Below the pieces are notes generated by a model, which saw nothing but the letters and a program-made list of their open reading frames with translations, did not search any database and had not been told where the DNA came from. Positions 7,025-15,146 of a DNA stretch of 64,000 nucleotides are shown here, piece after piece (the first letter of the stretch is position 1; each line of letters begins with the position of its first letter). Origin of the DNA: RPQJ01 sp963706535 (GTDB lineage Bacteria > Pseudomonadota > Gammaproteobacteria > Steroidobacterales > Steroidobacteraceae); assembly GCA_963706535.1 (NCBI GenBank), contig CAVPMU010000001.1:1-64000 (forward strand), given 5' to 3'. Made by a program: the position numbers and the translations under genes.

Positions 7025-7633
7025 ATGCGCAAGCTCATCGTTGCCGAGCACATGAGCCTGGATGGCGTCATTCAGGCCCCCGGCGGACCTGATGAAGACC
7101 CCAGCGCCGACTTCCGTCCCGGTGGTTGGACAGTGCCCTACCCCGACGACCTCATCGGCCAGGCCCTGCGGGACATGTTCTCCCAGCCGTTCGAGTTGCT
7201 GCTGGGGCGTCGTACTTACGACATATGGGCGGCGTATTGGCCGCAAGTACCGGCCGGCCACCCCATCGCCGACCTGTTCAACAAGGTACCCAAGCATGTC
7301 GCCACGCACCGATCCGATTCACTCGATTGGCAGAACAGTCACGCGCTGGAGGGCGACCTTGCCGACGCGGTACGCGCGCTCACGCACCAGGACGGCGACA
7401 GCTTGTTGACGTGGGGGAGCGCCGACATGGTGCGCCAGCTGCTCGCAGCCGGGCTGGTGGACGAGTTTCGGCTCCTGATCTATCCCGTCGTGCTCGGCCG
7501 CGGCACGCGCCTGTTCGGCGACGAGTCACGAGGGTCGGCCTTCACCCTGGCGCACTCGACCAGCACGCCCGGCGGTGTGCTGATCACCCGCTATGTGCGC
7601 AGCGGCGAGGGGACGTTCGAAGATGTTGAGTAG
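7025..7633 (+). CDS. RibD C-terminal/dihydrofolate-reductase-like protein
   Basis: The 202-residue protein has the RibD C-terminal (dihydrofolate reductase-like) fold. It opens with RKLIVAEHMSLDGVIQAPGG, continues with FELLLGRRTYDIWAAYWP and ends with DEFRLLIYPVVLGRGTRLFGD, all standard for this NADPH-binding family. It is a stand-alone reductase and not the bifunctional RibD. The ATG at 7025 follows AGGGAAGGG and fits the family start. The PhnB-like gene follows after 35 bp, so the two are probably co-transcribed. Physiological substrate unknown. Confidence 0.85.
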   Translation: MRKLIVAEHMSLDGVIQAPGGPDEDPSADFRPGGWTVPYPDDLIGQALRDMFSQPFELLLGRRTYDIWAAYWPQVPAGHPIADLFNKVPKHVATHRSDSLDWQNSHALEGDLADAVRALTHQDGDSLLTWGSADMVRQLLAAGLVDEFRLLIYPVVLGRGTRLFGDESRGSAFTLAHSTSTPGGVLITRYVRSGEGTFEDVE

Positions 7634-7668
7634 GAGAAACCAGGATCACGCCAAAGGAGGACACGCAG

Positions 7669-8145
7669 ATGACGCCCAAGAACACGATCTGTCTCTGGTA
7701 CGACAACGACGCGCTCGAGGCCGCGCGCTTCTACGCCGCCACCTTTCCGGACAGCAAGGTAAGAGCTGTCCACAAGGCGCCCAGCGACTATCCGGGTGGC
7801 AAGGAGGGCAACGTCCTGACGGTTGAATTCACCGTGCTGGGCATCCCCTGTCTCGGCCTCAACGGCGGGCCGACGTTCACCCACAACGAGGCCTTCTCCT
7901 TCCAGGTAGCGACGGACGACCAGGAAGAGACGGACCGCTACTGGAACGCGATCGTCGGCAATGGCGGTACCGAGAGCGCGTGCGGCTGGTGCAAGGACCG
8001 CTGGGGCATCTCATGGCAGATCACCCCGCGCGTGCTGACCGACGCGCTTGCGGCGGGTGGAGCCGAGGCCAAGCGGGCCTTCGAGGCGATGATGCCGATG
8101 GGGAAGATCAACGTCGCCACGATCGCGGCAGCGCGACGGGGATGA
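7669..8145 (+). CDS. VOC superfamily protein, PhnB-like
   Basis: This 158-residue protein belongs to the PhnB-like branch of the vicinal-oxygen-chelate superfamily (sometimes annotated as 3-demethylubiquinone methyltransferase-like). Diagnostic segments are ICLWYDNDALEAARFYAATFPDSKV, GLNGGPTFTHNEAFSFQV and the C-terminal CKDRWGISWQITPRVL. A strong AAAGGAGGA ribosome-binding site precedes the ATG. It follows the RibD-like gene in one direction. Function in the cell is unknown. Confidence 0.85.
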   Translation: MTPKNTICLWYDNDALEAARFYAATFPDSKVRAVHKAPSDYPGGKEGNVLTVEFTVLGIPCLGLNGGPTFTHNEAFSFQVATDDQEETDRYWNAIVGNGGTESACGWCKDRWGISWQITPRVLTDALAAGGAEAKRAFEAMMPMGKINVATIAAARRG

Positions 8146-8197
8146 CGCGGATTTGTCCGCATAACTCGTTGACTTTTAATGGATTCAGGATACGCTA

Positions 8198-8213
8198 CTG
8201 TATAAATAAGCAG
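8198..8213 (+). promoter_or_regulatory. LexA-box-like sequence
   Basis: The sequence CTGTATAAATAAGCAG fits CTGT-N8-ACAG except for one base in the right arm. A TTGACT (8169-8174) lies upstream. It precedes the DUF222 gene. One mismatch and a single site make this a weak call. Confidence 0.25.
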
Positions 8214-8262
8214 GCCACGTTCAGGCCGCCGTAAACGACAATTTCGACCCCCGGAGCGCCTC

Positions 8263-9288
8263 ATGGACGACGCTACTTCGGCCCCCGAGTCCCTTTCGGC
8301 CCTCACCACGCGCGAGCTGACGGCGCGCATCGCCGAGCTGGCGGGCCACCTCAATGCCGCCAACCGCCGCTGGCTCGCCCTGATCGCCGAGTTCGACCGT
8401 CGCCAGCCCTGGTCGGACGGCTTCACGCATTCCTGCGCCCACTGGCTCAACTGGCAGTGCGGCCTCGACCTCGGCGCGGCCCGCGAGAAGGTCCGCGTCG
8501 CTCATGCACTCGAGGGACTGCCATTGATCGGCGCCGCCATGGCGCGGGGCGAGCTGAGCTACGCCAAGGTCCGCGCCCTGACGCGCGTCGCCTGCCCCGG
8601 CACCGAGGAGGTGTTGCTGATGATTGCGCAGCACGGCACGGCGCATCACGTCGAGAAACTGGTGCGGCAGTTCCGGCGCGTGCAGGAGGTCGAGGAGCTT
8701 TCCCGCGAGGAATGCCAGAACGCGAGTCGGCGGCTGAGCTATTTCTACGACGACGATGGCTCGCTGGTGATCAAGGCGCGGCTGCCGGCCGAGACCGGCG
8801 CGCTGGTCCTGAAGGCGCTCGATGCGGCCATCGAGGACATCCCTCTGCCCGATGGAGCGGCCCGGGACGTTTCCGCGGCAACGTTTTCGGTCGATCGACC
8901 CACGATCTCGGCCCGCCGTGCCGATGCGCTCGGCGTGCTGGCCGAGAGCTTCCTCAAGCATGGTGCCGAGGCGTTGAACGGCGGCGAGCGCCACCACATC
9001 GTCGTCCACGTCGATGCGGAGACGTTGCACGCCAGGAGCACGGGACGCTGCGAGCACGAGGACGGCCCCGCGCTGCCGGTTGAGACCGCGCGGCGACTCT
9101 CTTGTGATGCGAGCATCGTGAAAATCGTCGAGGACGCACAGGGCGAGCCGCTAGGCAGTCGTAATCGTCGATCTGGTCGCCATCTTCATGCAGGGGTCCG
9201 GGTGCTGGAACTATCAACTGGCTGGGAAACCGCAAACCAGCGCGGCCCGCTCGGGGGCCGCGCTGGTTTGCGCCATGAGGTCAACTGA
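8263..9288 (+). CDS. DUF222 (13E12-type) protein, HNH domain lost
   Basis: The first 290 residues match the DUF222 part of 13E12-repeat HNH endonuclease proteins: TARIAELAGHLNAANRRWLALIAEFDRR, WLNWQCGLDLGAAREKVRVAHALEGLP, GELSYAKVRALTRVA and HHIVVHVDAETL. The family normally continues from SCDASIVKIVEDAQGEPL into a C-terminal HNH nuclease. Here that part is missing after about residue 298 (near 9155), and the last residues are encoded by unrelated DNA that includes a strong hairpin. The product probably lacks nuclease activity. A copy of the dispersed palindrome lies in frame at 8866. Confidence 0.75.
   Translation: MDDATSAPESLSALTTRELTARIAELAGHLNAANRRWLALIAEFDRRQPWSDGFTHSCAHWLNWQCGLDLGAAREKVRVAHALEGLPLIGAAMARGELSYAKVRALTRVACPGTEEVLLMIAQHGTAHHVEKLVRQFRRVQEVEELSREECQNASRRLSYFYDDDGSLVIKARLPAETGALVLKALDAAIEDIPLPDGAARDVSAATFSVDRPTISARRADALGVLAESFLKHGAEALNGGERHHIVVHVDAETLHARSTGRCEHEDGPALPVETARRLSCDASIVKIVEDAQGEPLGSRNRRSGRHLHAGVRVLELSTGWETANQRGPLGGRAGLRHEVN
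8866..8885. repeat. Dispersed palindrome, copy 3
   Basis: The sequence GACGTTTCCGCGGCAACGTT lies inside the DUF222 gene, where it is read in frame as part of RDVSAATF. The CCGCGG core and both ACGTT-type arms are present. Confidence 0.6.
9231..9272. terminator. Long hairpin between convergent genes
   Basis: An 18-bp perfect stem (CGCAAACCAGCGCGGCCC with its complement) encloses a six-base loop. It sits between the convergent DUF222 and outer-membrane barrel genes. There is no clear T run on either side, so it may act as a bidirectional terminator or only as an mRNA end stabiliser. Confidence 0.55.
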
Positions 9289-9300
9289 CAGGGCGCGCCC

Positions 9301-9919
9301 TCAGAACTTCCAGCCGATGCCGAGCGTCGTCTCTACCGAATTGATCGGCTCCGCGAAGCGGTCAAGCAGCTTGTCAAGATACCGATAGCGGGCCTCCGCT
9401 CGCACGATCACACGATCGGTGGCGAACCACTTGAGGCCGACACCGGCATTGGCGGTGAAGCCGCTGTCGTCGTCGATTCTGTAGGTCTGCGTGCCGAAGG
9501 TGCCGATGATCGGTCGGTCGAGACTGGCCGAAGCATAGCCGACGCCGACGACAAGATACGGCACCCACTTCTGGGCCGGAAGCAGGTGCCACACCGCATC
9601 GACGTTCGAACGTCGTCAGGTCGAGGTCGACGTCGCTGCCGGCGAGGTCGGTGACCGAATTCGGGTTGTACCCGAGGGATACCTCCATGCCCCACCGGTC
9701 GGTGATGTTGTAGCCATAACGAAGACCCGCCACGAAGTCGTCGTCCAGCTGTGGATCCGTACCGGACAGCCGACGGTCGGTGATGTCGCCGCCGAAAAGG
9801 TAACCGCCGTAGACGTGACCCTCGTGCGACCCCGCCTGCACCTGGGCCATGGCCGGAGCCGCGGCCGCGAGCAGCAGGACAGTTCCCAGTACAGCAGTCG
9901 TGTTGAAACGCGTTCTCAC
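9301..9919 (-). pseudogene. Outer-membrane beta-barrel protein, frameshifted
   Basis: The gene starts at GTG 9919 after an AAGGAG ribosome-binding site and encodes a signal peptide (TTAVLGTVLLLAAAAPAMAQ) followed by an outer-membrane beta-barrel of about 200 residues (GHVYGGYLFGGDITDRR, GLRYGYNITDRWGMEVSLGY). Near 9605 the frame changes by one base. The second frame continues as NVDAVWHLLPAQKWVPYLVV and ends with the C-terminal aromatic signature IGWKF. Removing one G in the palindrome at 9601-9614 would restore a complete protein. It may be a true mutation or a base-calling error. The AcrR-type regulator lies divergently upstream. Confidence 0.75.
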
Positions 9920-9969
9920 TTCTAACTCCTTCGGTCGAATCCAAAGAGGATCGTTCAGACAACTGGACA

Positions 9970-9987
9970 ATACATGCATGAATGTAT
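9970..9987. promoter_or_regulatory. AcrR-type operator, site 1
   Basis: The inverted repeat ATACAT-GCATGA-ATGTAT lies between the barrel gene and the divergent TetR/AcrR gene. It resembles known AcrR operators and shares the 11-mer TACATGCATGA with site 2 at 10931. Confidence 0.6.
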
Positions 9988-10032
9988 CTATGTCAACAAT
10001 CCGCTAAACTGACGCAGTCACGCGGAGATCTG

Positions 10033-10725
10033 ATGGCACGCAGAACCAAAGAGGCAGCCGAGGCGACTCGCCTCGAAATTCTCGACGCGGCGGAGCTTTG
10101 CTTCCTGCGCGACGGGGTCTCCCGCGCTACGCTCGAGCAGATTGCGGCACAGGCGGGCTACACACGCGGCGCGGTGTACTGGCACTTCGAGAACAAGCTC
10201 GAAGTGCTCGAGGCCGTCATTGACCGGATCGTATTACCGATTTTCGCGAAACTGGAAACCATCGGGCAACGTGTCGACCGCCCGTTGCCAGCCTTGCGAG
10301 AGTTCTTTCGTGATGCCCTGGAGGAGTTCGAGCGCGACCGTCATGCCCGCAACGTATTCGAGATCATGCGGTTGCGTTGTGAATGCATCGAGGGGACGAA
10401 GCCGATCTTCCTGCGCCATCGACGGCTGAACGCATTGGCCTTGGAGCACATCGCCCGTGCGATGCAGCACGCCCGGCAGCTCGGACAACTGCGGCCCGAC
10501 GCCAACCCGGTTGCGTGTGCGCGCGCGATCCAGTTTCTCGTGGACGGCGCCCTTCACGAGTGGATCTTCAGCCCAGGCACCATGACCCTGCGTCGCGACG
10601 CGATGGCAGCCATCGACGTTCTGTTCGAAGGCATTACCGCCGACGGCGCGGTGGTGGTAGGGGCGGAAAGGGGTGGCACGGCGCACCCGACGCGCTCGCG
10701 GAAGACCCGGGCAAGACAGACATAG
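10033..10725 (+). CDS. TetR/AcrR family transcriptional regulator
   Basis: This 230-residue protein has the N-terminal TetR helix-turn-helix (TRLEILDAAELCFLRDGVSRATLEQIAAQAGYTRGAVYWHFENK), closely like AcrR, and an AcrR-type ligand-binding C-terminal region. The ATG at 10033 is chosen over upstream starts because it begins with the family pattern ARRTKEAAEAT and has GGAGA upstream. It is flanked by two matching operator-like sites, one before the divergent outer-membrane barrel gene and one at the start of the PagL-like gene. It probably represses both envelope genes and itself. Confidence 0.88.
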   Translation: MARRTKEAAEATRLEILDAAELCFLRDGVSRATLEQIAAQAGYTRGAVYWHFENKLEVLEAVIDRIVLPIFAKLETIGQRVDRPLPALREFFRDALEEFERDRHARNVFEIMRLRCECIEGTKPIFLRHRRLNALALEHIARAMQHARQLGQLRPDANPVACARAIQFLVDGALHEWIFSPGTMTLRRDAMAAIDVLFEGITADGAVVVGAERGGTAHPTRSRKTRARQT

Positions 10726-10930
10726 CTTCAAGGAGTCTGCCTTTGCCTTAGGGTGCAACGTACTGGGTGGGCCGCCGCGCAGGGATCAAATATCACCACC
10801 CGCAGTAATGCGTCGCCGCTTCGGCTCGTTGGCTCAACGGCCAGTAGTCCCGTCTTATTGAGATGCGAAGGTCAAGGCGTGAAGGGGCCGCTGGGCTACT
10901 CGTGTTCAAGTCAAAAATGGCGTGATACGC

Positions 10931-10954
10931 TACATACATGCATGACTGCATGCA
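10931..10954. promoter_or_regulatory. AcrR-type operator, site 2
   Basis: This site shares TACATGCATGA and the following TG-AT pattern with site 1. It contains TGCATG arms in tandem and inverted form. It overlaps the first codons proposed for the PagL-like gene, where a bound repressor would block expression. Confidence 0.55.
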
Positions 10955-11516
10955 TTCATTTGCACAACAAAAGCTCGATCGAGCGCCCCGAATCGTCGTG
11001 CTCATCCTTGGCGCCATCGCACTGCTATTGCAGTCATCCTCTGGTTTCGCCGCTAACGCAACAGGCGCGTCGCCCGCCATGATTGGCGCTTCCGTGGGTC
11101 ATGGCAATGTCTTCGGCGAAGGTCAGCGACCGGCACGATACGGTGTGAACTTCAGCCCGGGAGCGTCATCCAGCTCGGCCCTTATGCCCTCATTCGGAGC
11201 CGTGGTTGCTGAGGATGACTCAAGCTTCGTCTACGTAGCCATACGTCGCGAATTCTGGCTGAATTACCGATGGGGACTGGTTCCAAGCTTTGGGGTCGGT
11301 GCCTACCAGGGCGGCAGCGAACTGGACCTGGGACATTCTCTGGAGTTCCGATCGGGTCTCGAGGTCACGCGTCGATTCAACAACGACTTTTGTCTCGGCC
11401 TCGCGATTTTTCATGTTTCCAATGGCGGTCTGTCGGAAAGAAACCCGGGGACAGAGTCGGTGGTTCTGTCCGTGTACGTTCCTATGGAGCACGGTCGGAT
11501 TCGCGGTCGTCAGTAA
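10938..11516 (+). CDS. pagL: PagL-like lipid A 3-O-deacylase
   Basis: The 192-residue protein has a signal peptide (VVLILGAIALLLQSSSGFAANA) and an acyloxyacyl hydrolase (PagL) barrel. The catalytic His, Ser and Glu are in FHVSNGGLSERNPGTES, matching the HxSN...NPGxE signature. PagL removes the 3-O acyl chain of lipid A in the outer membrane and helps evade immunity or antimicrobial peptides. The start could be ATG 10938 or 10950; an operator overlaps both, so transcription may start further down and a later start is possible. Regulation by the adjacent AcrR-type protein is likely. Confidence 0.8.
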   Translation: MHDCMHSFAQQKLDRAPRIVVLILGAIALLLQSSSGFAANATGASPAMIGASVGHGNVFGEGQRPARYGVNFSPGASSSSALMPSFGAVVAEDDSSFVYVAIRREFWLNYRWGLVPSFGVGAYQGGSELDLGHSLEFRSGLEVTRRFNNDFCLGLAIFHVSNGGLSERNPGTESVVLSVYVPMEHGRIRGRQ

Positions 11517-11690
11517 CTGCCGCAGCCGGTGGCCGCCTCGCACCAGGATGGCCCGCACGATAGCGACTCGTACGCCTACAATTCCATTGACCCCGGCATA
11601 CCCTACGCGGTGCGTTCACGTGCGGATGATCCACGAGATCGCCTGGGACATGCGGACCACCGATAACCCCCGGTTCACATGTTCACAATT

Positions 11691-12737
11691 CCTGATCAGC
11701 AATGAACGTCAGTCAACTGAATCGAGCGCCGTGGTTGGGGGCGCAACCGGCCGCAGCGATCAGCAGACGCTGATGCAGTGTGCGCAAGTCGAATCGTCGG
11801 TTGAAGCGATAACAGAACGCCGCCAGGTAACGAGCGGCATACTTGCGAAAGTCGAACCCATGGCAGGCACCCGACAGGCTGGTCTTGAGATTGCCGAGGA
11901 TGGTGCTGATCCATTTGAACTCGGGAACGTCTTTCGGTTTGCGTCCGGCCATGACCGTTGGCTGATGGCGACACCCCGCCTCGGTGACCGCCGCGAAGCA
12001 GGCCAGTCCGTCGGAGAAGACCGCGCTGGCCGGAGCCGGATGATCGTTCGCCCACGCCGAAATGGCCTTGAGGGTAAAGCCGGACACGGGCGTCAGCTTG
12101 ATGCGCAACGGGCGGCCGTCCTCGCTCAGCGAGACGGCCGCGACAAACGGCACCTTGTTCTCCGAGCCACGGCCGACCTTGCCGCCAGTGCGCTCACCGC
12201 CGAGGTAGGCATCATCGATTTGAACCTGTCCTTCAAGCACATGGCGCGCTTCACGCTTGGTCATCACCTGCATCAGCTTGTGCTGGATCAACCAGGCCGT
12301 GGGATAACTCACGCCCAGCTGTCGCTTCAGTGCCAAGGCCGACAGCCAGGTCTTGGCCTGGCTGATCAGATAGATCGCCAGGAACCAGATCGTCAGGGGC
12401 AGCTTGGTGCCCTGAAACACGGTTCCGGCAATCAGCGAGGCTTGATGCCGGCAGGCGTTGCACTGAAAGACCTTGCGCACCCCATCCCGCAGCACGCAAT
12501 GCGCGGCGTGACCGCATCGCGGACAGCCAAAGCCGTTCGGCCAGCGAATGGCTTGCAGCGCCTGCTCGCATTGCCCTTCGCTTCCGTAGTCCTGCAGAAA
12601 GTCCGGCATCGACAGTCCCGATTGAAATTGAATTCGATTCATCGCCATTTCGTGCCCCTCACGTTGCGCAGTGAAGGTCACCCTACGGTCAGTCCAGCTC
12701 ACCAGATGAGCCCGGCTGACGTTCGTTGCTAATCAGG
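11691..12737 (-). mobile_element. IS1595-family insertion sequence
   Basis: The element is about 1.05 kb. The left end begins CCTGATCAGCAATGAACG, and the right end read on the other strand begins CCTGATTAGCAACGAACG, an imperfect terminal inverted repeat of at least 20 bp. One transposase gene fills it. The exact outermost bases and target duplication are not certain by eye. Confidence 0.8.
11713..12648 (-). CDS. IS1595-family transposase
   Basis: The 311-residue protein has an N-terminal zinc ribbon (CPRCGHAAHCVL, then VFQCNACRHQASLIAGTVF) and a DDE-type catalytic domain with the family motif VQIDDAYLGGERTGGKVGRGSENK, followed by VFSDGLACF and the terminal acidic or asparagine region near WISTILGNLK. 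This is the ISXO2-like layout of IS1595. The ATG at 12648 is in front of the conserved NRIQFQSGLSMPDFLQDYGSE start. The gene appears intact, so the element could still move. Confidence 0.88.
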   Translation of the reverse strand: MAMNRIQFQSGLSMPDFLQDYGSEGQCEQALQAIRWPNGFGCPRCGHAAHCVLRDGVRKVFQCNACRHQASLIAGTVFQGTKLPLTIWFLAIYLISQAKTWLSALALKRQLGVSYPTAWLIQHKLMQVMTKREARHVLEGQVQIDDAYLGGERTGGKVGRGSENKVPFVAAVSLSEDGRPLRIKLTPVSGFTLKAISAWANDHPAPASAVFSDGLACFAAVTEAGCRHQPTVMAGRKPKDVPEFKWISTILGNLKTSLSGACHGFDFRKYAARYLAAFCYRFNRRFDLRTLHQRLLIAAAGCAPNHGARFS

Positions 12738-12931
12738 TAGGGAAATGCCACCCCTTGACTATTCACGCCGCCAGCAAGGCGGAGATCTTCTCGGGTCGAC
12801 GCGAGTGATCCGTCTCCTCGCGGCCGTTCGCGCAGTGGGCGCAGCTCTTTGCCGCCCACGAGGCGCAGGGGCTCACGATCGACGAGAGAACGGCGGCGAA
12901 CGGATGGACTACGGGATCGCGATCGACCTGC

Positions 12932-13660
12932 TCATGGCGGGGGCGCGTAGGGCGGGGACGTTGCCGCGGCAACGTCGGGAGATTCACCGCCCGGAGATTT
13001 CCTGAGTGCGTCGAGTTCCCGGCGCAGGTCCGCAACGGCCGCCTCGAGCGCCGCGATCCGCTCCTCGTGGTCGGCCGGGGATTGCCCCGCCGATGTGGAT
13101 GAGCCGGTGCGGCCGGTCGGCAGCGGTGGCTCGTCGACGATCGGCGGCGCCTCGCCACTGAAGAGGTGCATGTAGCGCGATTCCCGCCGCCCGGGCTCGC
13201 GTGCCAGCCGCGCGACGAACGGGCCGTCGGGGCGGGTGGCGAGTTCCTCGAGCTCGGTCTCCACCTCGCCCACGTCGTGCAGTGGGGCGAGGCGTGCGGC
13301 GTGCGTGCGTAGTTCACCCGGCGTCTGGGGGCCGCGCAACAGCAGCTCGCAGACGATGGCGGTGCCCTGCGGCGAGAACTTGAGCGAGCCGAACTGGGTG
13401 TTGCAAAAGAGGTGCTGGTATTTCGGCACGCGGCTGCCGAAGCCGGACTTCTCGAGCACCAGCTGCCGGCGCATGAGTCCGTCCACCACGGCCTGCACCT
13501 CGCGTTCCCCGAGCGCCATCACCGGGTGACGGTTGCTCTTCTGGTTGCAGGCGTTGGTGAGGGCGTTGAGCGATAGCGGGTACTGGTCCGGCGTCGCGAT
13601 CTGCTTTTCGACCAGGCAGCCGATGACACGTGCTTCCTGGGCGGTGAGTTCGATGGCCAT
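12932..13660 (-). CDS. yceH: YceH (DUF480/UPF0502) family protein
   Basis: This 242-residue protein is a YceH homologue with two winged-helix domains: LTAQEARVIGCLVEKQIATPDQYPLSLNALTNACNQKSNR and AIVCELLLRGPQTPGELRTHAARL. A coiled-coil region near the C-terminus (EERIAALEAAVADLRRELDAL) follows a proline-rich linker. The extreme C-terminus (SPDVAAATSPPYAPPP) is encoded by a perfect copy of the dispersed palindrome plus following DNA, so the original end may have been altered. The molecular role of YceH is not well defined. Confidence 0.9.
   Translation of the reverse strand: MAIELTAQEARVIGCLVEKQIATPDQYPLSLNALTNACNQKSNRHPVMALGEREVQAVVDGLMRRQLVLEKSGFGSRVPKYQHLFCNTQFGSLKFSPQGTAIVCELLLRGPQTPGELRTHAARLAPLHDVGEVETELEELATRPDGPFVARLAREPGRRESRYMHLFSGEAPPIVDEPPLPTGRTGSSTSAGQSPADHEERIAALEAAVADLRRELDALRKSPGGESPDVAAATSPPYAPPP
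12957..12976. repeat. Dispersed palindrome, copy 4 (perfect)
   Basis: GACGTTGCCGCGGCAACGTC is a perfect 20-bp palindrome and the best example of the dispersed element. It lies in the last codons of yceH. Confidence 0.7.
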
Positions 13661-13735
13661 CGCGGGCTCCGTGGGCTGTTTCTCGCTCGATTCCCCGGGG
13701 CATAATCCTTACCCCCGGACTACGGATACTACCCG

Positions 13736-14632
13736 GTGCAGCAGCGCAGCGGTTCGACGGCGAAGGGAGTGGTCACCATCACGCTGATGGCGTTGAACGT
13801 CATCGCTTGGTGCAGCGTGCTGTTCGTCGTGGCGGTGCTCAAGCTGCTGGTGCCGGTCCCGGCCTGGCGCCGCTGGAGCAGCCGGGCGATGACGGCGCTG
13901 GCAGAGGGCTGGATCGGCACCAACAACGCGATCTTCCGCATGATGGGGGCCATGCCGCTCGACACCCGCGGGCTCGAGGGACTCTCGCTCCGCGAGTGGT
14001 ACCTCGTCGTGTCGAACCACCGCTCCTGGGTGGACATCCTGGTGCTGCAGGCGGTCTTCAACCGGCGCATCCCGTTCCTCAAGTTCTTCCTCAAGCAGCA
14101 GCTGATCTGGGTGCCGTTCCTCGGCATCGCGTGGTGGGCGCTCGATTTCCCGTTCATGCGTCGCCACACCTCGGCCTACCTCGAGAAGCACCCCGAGCAC
14201 CGCGGCAAGGACCTCGAGGCGACCCGCCGGGCCTGCGAGAAATTCCGGCTGATCCCGACCTCGGTGATGAACTTCGTCGAGGGCACGCGCTACACGCCGC
14301 AGAAGCACGCGACACTCAAGTCGCCCTACCGACACCTGCTGCAGCCGCGGGCGGGCGGCGTGTCGTTCGTGCTCTCGGCGATGGGTGGCATGCTGCACTC
14401 GATGCTCAACGTCACGGTCGCCTACACCACCGGTACGCCGACCCTCTGGGACCTCTGCTGCGGTCGCGTCGGCAGAGTGATCGTGGACGTCCGCCGACGC
14501 CCGATCGACGACTGGATGTCATCCGGCGACTACACCAACGATCCGGCGTTCCGCGAGCGGTTCCAGGGCTGGCTGGGCGGCATCTGGGCCGACAAGGACG
14601 CGCTGCTCGGGCAGCTCCTCGGGAGCGAGTGA
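13736..14632 (+). CDS. YihG-type lysophospholipid acyltransferase
   Basis: The 298-residue membrane protein carries the PlsC acyltransferase motifs: NHRSWVD (HX4D block I), FVEGTR (block III) and a hydrophobic N-terminal anchor (LMALNVIAWCSVLFVVAVLKLLVP). The overall layout, with LKFFLKQQLIWVPFLGIAWWALDFPFMRR, matches the YihG/YihE-region inner-membrane acyltransferases that remodel phospholipids. The GTG start at 13736 is used. The thioesterase gene follows two bases after the stop, indicating an operon. Confidence 0.88.
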   Translation: MQQRSGSTAKGVVTITLMALNVIAWCSVLFVVAVLKLLVPVPAWRRWSSRAMTALAEGWIGTNNAIFRMMGAMPLDTRGLEGLSLREWYLVVSNHRSWVDILVLQAVFNRRIPFLKFFLKQQLIWVPFLGIAWWALDFPFMRRHTSAYLEKHPEHRGKDLEATRRACEKFRLIPTSVMNFVEGTRYTPQKHATLKSPYRHLLQPRAGGVSFVLSAMGGMLHSMLNVTVAYTTGTPTLWDLCCGRVGRVIVDVRRRPIDDWMSSGDYTNDPAFRERFQGWLGGIWADKDALLGQLLGSE

Positions 14633-14634
14633 CG

Positions 14635-15117
14635 ATGTCCTGGGACCTGCCGTCGCCCTTCATCCACGAGCGCGTCGCCCATCACACGGAGATCGACGGC
14701 TATGGCCACGTGAACAACGTGGTCTACATCGCGTGGATGGACGACTGCGCCTGGGCGCACTCGACCGAGCGCGGCATCCCGCCCGAGCTCTGCCGCAAGT
14801 TGAACCGCGGCATGGCGGTGTGGCGCACGCAGGTGAATTACCTGGGTTCGGCCTACGAGGGCGACGAGATCCAGGTGGCGACCTGGCCGGTGCTGAACGA
14901 TCAGCGGTTGCGCATCGTCCGGCGCTTCCAGGTCCGGCGCAAGGCGGACGGGCAGACGCTGGTGCGGGCGCTGATCCACTACGTCTGCATCGACCTCGCG
15001 ACGGGCAAGGCGAAACGGATGCCCCCCGAGTTTGCGAAGTACACGGTGGCGCCCGAGGTGGCGGCCGCGGTGGCGGCGGAGACCGAACCCTTCCAGCCTG
15101 GCGTCGAGCCGGGCTGA
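14635..15117 (+). CDS. Acyl-CoA thioesterase, hotdog fold
   Basis: The 160-residue protein is a 4-hydroxybenzoyl-CoA-thioesterase-like hotdog protein. The active-site region reads HTEIDGYGHVNNVVYIAWMDD, with the catalytic Asp/Gly/His-Val-Asn-Asn pattern. It hydrolyses acyl-CoA or acyl-carrier-protein thioesters of unknown chain length. It follows the acyltransferase without a gap and precedes the dienelactone-hydrolase-like gene, so all three are probably in one transcript. Confidence 0.88.
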   Translation: MSWDLPSPFIHERVAHHTEIDGYGHVNNVVYIAWMDDCAWAHSTERGIPPELCRKLNRGMAVWRTQVNYLGSAYEGDEIQVATWPVLNDQRLRIVRRFQVRRKADGQTLVRALIHYVCIDLATGKAKRMPPEFAKYTVAPEVAAAVAAETEPFQPGVEPG

Positions 15118-15146
15118 GGCGATACGACGAGACACAGGAGGAGACC

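Noticed and set aside
8198..8213. LexA box as firm evidence of SOS control of the DUF222 gene
   Set aside because: One arm has a mismatch and there is no second site or SOS gene nearby, so it is kept only as a weak feature.
12745..13005. Short plus-strand frame between the IS element and yceH
   Set aside because: It overlaps the end of yceH and shows no family features. The 12738-12931 stretch may hold a gene remnant, but I could not identify one.
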